Source of the DNA: DATCVR01 sp036566745
GTDB lineage: Bacteria > Actinomycetota > Actinomycetes > Jiangellales > Jiangellaceae
DNA length: 26,070 nt
Assembly (NCBI GenBank): GCA_036566745.1
Contig: DATCVR010000103.1
Coordinates: 1-26,070 of the forward strand
Direction of reading: 5' to 3'
How positions within the stretch are numbered: position 1 is the first letter of the stretch; the number at the start of each line of letters is the position of its first letter. The position numbers were made by a program, and so were the translations under genes. Shown in pieces: positions 22,680 through 26,070 of this stretch. The notes below the pieces were generated by a model. That model was given only the letters and a program-made list of their open reading frames with translations, searched no databases and had not been told where the DNA came from.

Positions 22680-23525
22680 TCATTTCGCCGCGACGACGGC
22701 CGCGTACACCTCGCGTTTGGGCAGGCCGACCTCGCGGGCCACCTCGGCGATGGCCTCCTTCCGGCTGGTGCCGGCCGCCTCCCGCTCAGCGACGATCGCG
22801 GCGGCGTCCTCCGGCGTCACACTGGTGGCGATCTGCGGCGCGCCCGCAACCACCAGCGTGATCTCGCCCAGCGGGCCGTCCTCGGCCGCCCAGGCGACCA
22901 GCTCCTCCAGGGTGCCGCGACGCACTTCCTCGTGCGTCTTGGTCAGCTCGCGGCACACTGCGGCGGACCGCCCGGCCCCGAACGCCTCGGCCATCGCGGC
23001 CAGCGTGGCGCCCAGCCGGTGGCGCGACTCGAAGAACACCATCGTCCGCGACTCGGCCGCCAGCGCGGCGAACTGGCGGGCCCGTTCGCCCGGGCGACGG
23101 GGCGGGAATCCCTCGAAGGTGAACCGGTCGACCGGCAGGCCGCTGACCGCCAGCGCGGTGAGCACGGCGGACGGGCCGGGCACCGCGGTCACCCGCACCC
23201 CGGCCTCGACCGCGGCCGCCACCAGTCGGTACCCCGGGTCGGACACCGACGGCATGCCGGCATCGGTGACCAGGAGCACGCGGGCGCCGGCGACCAGCGC
23301 GTCGAGGAGATCGCTGGTCCGGGCCACCTCGTTGCCCTCGAAGTACGACACGATCCGCCCGGCGACCTCGACACCCAACGCGGAGGCGAGCCGCCGCAAC
23401 CTCCGGGTGTCCTCGGCGGCGACCACGTCGGCGCGAGCCAGCTCGGACCCCAGCCTGGGTGGGGCGTCGGTGACGTCACCGATGGGCGTGCCGGCCAGGA
23501 CGAGCAGCCCGTTCCCGTCATGCAT
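22680..23525 (-). CDS. rsmI: 16S rRNA (cytidine1402-2'-O)-methyltransferase
   Basis: RsmI places the 2'-O-methyl on C1402 of 16S rRNA. The 281-residue protein is a tetrapyrrole-methylase-fold enzyme with the RsmI motifs LAGTPIGD (10-17), AAEDTRRL (36-43), SYFEGNE (60-66), TDAGMPSVSDPGYRLV (87-102), VPGPSA (115-120), EGFPPRR (138-144) and FFESRHR (164-170), plus the C-terminal helix-turn-helix-like region SRKEAIAEVAREVGLPKREVY. ATG 23525 is chosen with GAGGATGGGG upstream; ATG 23543 is possible. It is divergent from pmt, which is its neighbour in mycobacteria too. Confidence 0.96.
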   Translation of the reverse strand: MHDGNGLLVLAGTPIGDVTDAPPRLGSELARADVVAAEDTRRLRRLASALGVEVAGRIVSYFEGNEVARTSDLLDALVAGARVLLVTDAGMPSVSDPGYRLVAAAVEAGVRVTAVPGPSAVLTALAVSGLPVDRFTFEGFPPRRPGERARQFAALAAESRTMVFFESRHRLGATLAAMAEAFGAGRSAAVCRELTKTHEEVRRGTLEELVAWAAEDGPLGEITLVVAGAPQIATSVTPEDAAAIVAEREAAGTSRKEAIAEVAREVGLPKREVYAAVVAAK

Positions 23526-23678
23526 CGCCCCATCCTCGCCCATCGGCGACAGGGCGACACGGTGGGTCGCGGAGCAGCGCCGGGGCGGCTCCGGCGTCAC
23601 GCCTGGAGCAGCGCCGGATCCCGCCTCGGAAGCCCCGCAGGAAGCCCGACCGGAACCGCTCCGCCCCCGTGGCCTGCT

Positions 23679-23702
23679 CAGACCCGACGCCCGGGGGGTC
23701 TG
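23679..23702 (+). repeat. Hairpin upstream of the mannosyltransferase gene
   Basis: CAGACCC (23679-23685) and GGGTCTG (23696-23702) are perfect 7-bp complements around a 10-nt loop, lying in the -35 region of the predicted pmt promoter. In the same intergenic region GGAGCAGCGCCGG occurs twice. Either could be an operator; no known class is recognised. Confidence 0.4.
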
Positions 23703-23722
23703 GTCTCCCGCGCGTGCACTCG

Positions 23723-23728
23723 TAGGAT
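23723..23728 (+). promoter_or_regulatory. -10 hexamer TAGGAT of the mannosyltransferase gene, leaderless spacing
   Basis: TAGGAT ends 6 nt before GTG 23735, with no ribosome binding site between. Confidence 0.5.
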
Positions 23729-23734
23729 GACCCG

Positions 23735-25324
23735 GTGACCCAGACGGCCGTCGACCTTCCCGACGCCCCCGCGGCGACTCCACCCACGGCCGCCGTGCGG
23801 GCCCGGCTCACCCGTCCGATCCCCGGCCGCCCGTTCTGGGGGTGGGTGGGCCCGCTGCTGGTGGGAGGCGTTGCGGGCGTCCTCCGGCTGGTCGATCTGG
23901 GCCGCCCGAACCGCATCGTCTTCGACGAGACGTACTACGCCAAGGACGCCTTCTCGCTACTGACTTTCGGCGACGCCCGGGGCTTCGTCGAGGACGCCGA
24001 CGAGCGGATCATGGACGGCAACCTCGACGTCTTCACCGACGAGCCGTCCTTCGTCGTCCACCCCACGATCGGCAAGTGGCTGATCGCCCTGGGCATCCGC
24101 ATCGTGGGGATGGAGCCCGCCGGCTGGCGCTTGGCCACCGCGATCGCGGGGGTCCTGACGGTCATCATCGTCGCGCGGGCCGGCCGGCGGCTGTTCCGCT
24201 CGACGCTGCTCGGATGCGCCGCAGGACTGCTGCTGGCCGTGGACGGGATGTCCATCGCCGTCAGCCGCACCGCGATCCTGGACGGCATCGTCGCGCTGTT
24301 CATCGTCGCGGCGTTCGCGTGTCTGCTGGTCGACCGCGACCGGGTCAGGGAGAAGTACGCCGACTGGGCGGCCGCGCGGATCTCCGCCGACATGACCCTC
24401 GGCGACGGACCGGTGTTCGGGTGGCGGCCCTGGCGGCTGATGGCCGGCATCATGCTGGGCCTGGCCTGCGGCACGAAGTGGAGCGGCCTCTACGCGGTGG
24501 CCGTGTTCGGCCTCATGACCGTGCTGTGGGAGATCGGCGCTCGCCGGGCCACCGGCATCCGCAGCCCGGCGCTCAACTCGTTGCTGCGCGACGGACCGAT
24601 CGCGTTCCTCACGATCGTCGGCTCGGCGCTGGTCACCTACCTGGCGTCGTGGTGGGGCTGGATCATGTCCGACGACGGATGGGGCCGGCAGTGGGCCGCC
24701 GACCACCCGGCGTCGGGCCTCGCGTCGTTCGTCCCCGACTGGCTGCGCAGCCTGTGGAACTACCACGTCCAGATGTGGGGCTTCCACACCAACCTGACCA
24801 AGGACCACGACTACGCCTCGCAGGCGTGGAGCTGGCTCATCCTCAAGCGCCCGGTGTCCTTCGACTACCAGGGCATCGAACAAGGCCGGCAGGGCTGCGA
24901 CGTCGCCAAATGCAGCCAGGAAGTGCTCGCCCTGGGCAACCCGGTGCTGTGGTGGGCGGGCTGTCTCGCCCTGCTGGTGTGCCTGTGGGCGTGGTTCATG
25001 CGCCGCGACTGGCGTCCCGGTGCCATCCTCGCCGGCGTCCTCGCCACCTGGGTGCCGTGGCTGGCCTTCCCCGAGCGCACCACGTTCGCGTTCTACGCCG
25101 CGGCGATCGCGCCGTTCCTCGTCCTGGCCGTCGCGTACTGCCTGGGGTTGATCATCGGCAGATCGGACGCCTCACCCACGCGCCGTGCGGTGGGCGCCGC
25201 GGTTGCCGGGGGGTTCGTGCTGGCCGTCGTCGCCGTGGCCGCGTGGTTCTATCCCATCCACGTCGACCAGGTGATCCCCTACGACGACTGGCTGCAACGC
25301 ATGTGGTTCGACAGCTGGATCTGA
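23735..25324 (+). CDS. pmt: Polyprenyl-phosphate-mannose-protein mannosyltransferase (PMT/GT39)
   Basis: An integral-membrane glycosyltransferase that uses a polyprenyl-phosphate mannose donor to O-mannosylate secreted proteins. The 529 residues have the acidic pair Asp64-Glu65 in FDETYYAKDAFSLL in the first extracytoplasmic loop, the VHPTIGKWLIALG stretch typical of the family, about ten or eleven membrane helices, and the YHVQMWGFH loop. Orthologous to the mycobacterial PMT, which also neighbours rsmI. It starts at GTG 23735, probably leaderless. It ends 28 nt from the manganese-exporter gene on the other strand. Confidence 0.94.
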   Translation: MTQTAVDLPDAPAATPPTAAVRARLTRPIPGRPFWGWVGPLLVGGVAGVLRLVDLGRPNRIVFDETYYAKDAFSLLTFGDARGFVEDADERIMDGNLDVFTDEPSFVVHPTIGKWLIALGIRIVGMEPAGWRLATAIAGVLTVIIVARAGRRLFRSTLLGCAAGLLLAVDGMSIAVSRTAILDGIVALFIVAAFACLLVDRDRVREKYADWAAARISADMTLGDGPVFGWRPWRLMAGIMLGLACGTKWSGLYAVAVFGLMTVLWEIGARRATGIRSPALNSLLRDGPIAFLTIVGSALVTYLASWWGWIMSDDGWGRQWAADHPASGLASFVPDWLRSLWNYHVQMWGFHTNLTKDHDYASQAWSWLILKRPVSFDYQGIEQGRQGCDVAKCSQEVLALGNPVLWWAGCLALLVCLWAWFMRRDWRPGAILAGVLATWVPWLAFPERTTFAFYAAAIAPFLVLAVAYCLGLIIGRSDASPTRRAVGAAVAGGFVLAVVAVAAWFYPIHVDQVIPYDDWLQRMWFDSWI

Positions 25325-25338
25325 CCGCCGCGGGCGGT
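25324..25338. terminator. Short GC hairpin between convergent pmt and Mn-exporter genes
   Basis: ACCGCC-GCG-GGCGGT starts at the last base of the pmt stop codon and lies in the 28-nt convergent gap. It could terminate either gene; there is no T-run. Confidence 0.35.
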
Positions 25339-25352
25339 GCGCGCCAGGGGCG

Positions 25353-25940
25353 TCAGGTCAGCTCGGTCAACGCCTCGACGAGGAGCCACGCCCCGAACAG
25401 GGCGAACAGGACGGCCGCGCCGTACTTGATCACGTTCTCGGGTAGTCGCTCCCCCAGCGTCCGGCCGACGACGATGGCCAGCGCGTCCGCAGCGACCATG
25501 CCGACGGTCGAGCCGATCCAGGTGCCGAACCAACCGTGCTGGGTGGCCAGGGTGATCGTCGCCAGCATGGTCTTGTCGCCCAGCTCGGCCAGGAAGAACG
25601 CCGCCCCGACGGCGAGCACCGCCTTGCCCCCGGATCGCTCGGCCTTGCGCTTCTCGTCCTCGCTGAGGCTGTCGCCGCGAAGCGTCCACGCCGCGAACCC
25701 GAAGAACGCCACGGCCGCGACGAGGGAGATCCAGCCGGTCGGCAGGACGTCGCCGAGCCCGGCACCCACAGCCACCGACACCAGGTGGACGATCGCGGTG
25801 GCGGCGGTGATGCCGGCCAGGACCTGCCACGCCTTGTACCGCGTGGCGAAGGTCATCGCCATGAGCTGCGACTTGTCACCGAGCTCGGCCACGAAGATCA
25901 TGCCGAAGCTCAGCCAGAATGCCGCCCAGACGTCGGCCAT
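25353..25940 (-). CDS. TMEM165/GDT1 (UPF0016) family Mn2+ exporter
   Basis: A cation/Ca2+:H+-type transporter family whose bacterial members export manganese. The 195 residues show the internal duplication of the family: two copies of the ion-binding motif ELGDK (19-23 and 119-123), each in the first helix of a three-helix repeat, separated by a charged cytoplasmic loop (SLSEDEKRKAERSGGK). The start is ATG 25940 with GGAAGGAA five nt upstream. The frame extends further upstream but that part is the riboswitch leader and is not coding. The manganese riboswitch ahead of it supports the substrate. Confidence 0.94.
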   Translation of the reverse strand: MADVWAAFWLSFGMIFVAELGDKSQLMAMTFATRYKAWQVLAGITAATAIVHLVSVAVGAGLGDVLPTGWISLVAAVAFFGFAAWTLRGDSLSEDEKRKAERSGGKAVLAVGAAFFLAELGDKTMLATITLATQHGWFGTWIGSTVGMVAADALAIVVGRTLGERLPENVIKYGAAVLFALFGAWLLVEALTELT

Positions 25941-25948
25941 CAGATTCC

Positions 25949-25970
25949 TTCCGATCACGCCGGATCGGAA
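25949..25970 (-). promoter_or_regulatory. Hairpin sequestering the Mn-exporter ribosome binding site
   Basis: On the minus strand TTCCGATC-CGGCGT-GATCGGAA is a perfect 8-bp stem with a 6-nt loop. Its 3' arm ends in the GGAA that opens the GGAAGGAA ribosome binding site (25952-25945). Opening it would free translation, which makes it the probable expression platform of the riboswitch upstream. Confidence 0.65.
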
Positions 25971-25974
25971 GTAC

Positions 25975-26070
25975 GCGAGACTTCGACCCGGCATCGCTGC
26001 CTTGGTCGAAGGTCTCGCCCGCCTCGAGTAGAGGCCGCGCGGCCGGACCCTCAGAGAGGATCAGTGTGTC
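25975..26070 (-). promoter_or_regulatory. yybP-ykoY manganese riboswitch, 3' part (5' part beyond window)
   Basis: Minus-strand GCGAGAC-c-TTCGACC (26018-26004) pairs with GGTCGAA-GTCTCGC (25988-25975): 14 base pairs with one bulged C, capped by GGCA-GCGA-TGCC with a GNRA-type tetraloop. GCGAGACC at the 5' side of this stem is the conserved sequence of the class, and TMEM165/GDT1 genes are a known target. The conserved GGGGAGTA half of the manganese site should lie upstream of the window end and is not seen. Mn2+ binding would favour expression of the exporter. Confidence 0.75.

Noticed and set aside
25941..25994. Extended N-terminus of the Mn exporter
   Set aside because: The region is the riboswitch 3' stem and ribosome-binding-site hairpin; ATG 25940 has a clear site and matches the family N-terminus.
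23842..26031. 729-codon open frame on the plus strand across pmt and the Mn exporter
   Set aside because: It is out of frame with pmt and antisense to the exporter, Arg/Pro/Gly-rich, a typical high-GC shadow.

Overview
The window is chromosomal DNA of a high-GC actinobacterium. Coding sequence is roughly 70% GC with GTG starts and several leaderless-type promoters. The gene content (RpfB, PerM/DUF6350, SigE-type ECF sigma factor, IcmB-like B12 subunit, PMT mannosyltransferase) fits a Propionibacteriales/Nocardioidaceae-like organism, but the genus is a guess. No tRNA, rRNA, IS element, CRISPR array or prophage was seen.

Layout. (1) 1-2582: purine and cell-envelope block on the minus strand: the first bases of purH behind a ZTP (pfl) riboswitch, purN, and a perM-like membrane gene, with one small plus-strand membrane protein between. 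(2) 2736-5956, plus strand: a SigE-family ECF sigma factor overlapping a membrane-anchored protein with a duplicated PknH-sensor-like ectodomain, then kynureninase. (3) 5957-8802, minus: a long inverted repeat, sucD, sucC and a stand-alone B12-binding protein close to IcmB. (4) 8803-9870: a regulator-rich intergenic region (perfect CRP-type site, MtrA-like repeats, palindromes) ahead of a secreted M23 peptidase. (5) 10032-17731, minus: ABC-F ATPase, ispE, rsmA, rpfB, tatD, metG, an order known from mycobacteria and streptomycetes. (6) 17924-22655: a RidA-family gene, cydB-cydA, and a divergent blaI-M56 pair sharing a palindrome-rich operator region with cydA, then an NTF2-like gene. (7) 22680-26070: rsmI, a divergent protein O-mannosyltransferase, and a TMEM165/GDT1-type Mn exporter preceded by the 3' half of a yybP-ykoY manganese riboswitch cut by the window end.

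Most genes are housekeeping (TCA cycle, purine and isoprenoid synthesis, translation, terminal oxidase, cell-wall turnover). The regulatory DNA is the more interesting part: two riboswitches, the cydA/blaI operator cluster that suggests a membrane protease/repressor pair controlling cytochrome bd, the CRP/MtrA-like region before the M23 peptidase, six genes with a TANNNT hexamer 5-7 nt before the start codon, and three unrelated but similarly built intergenic inverted repeats at gene 3' ends.
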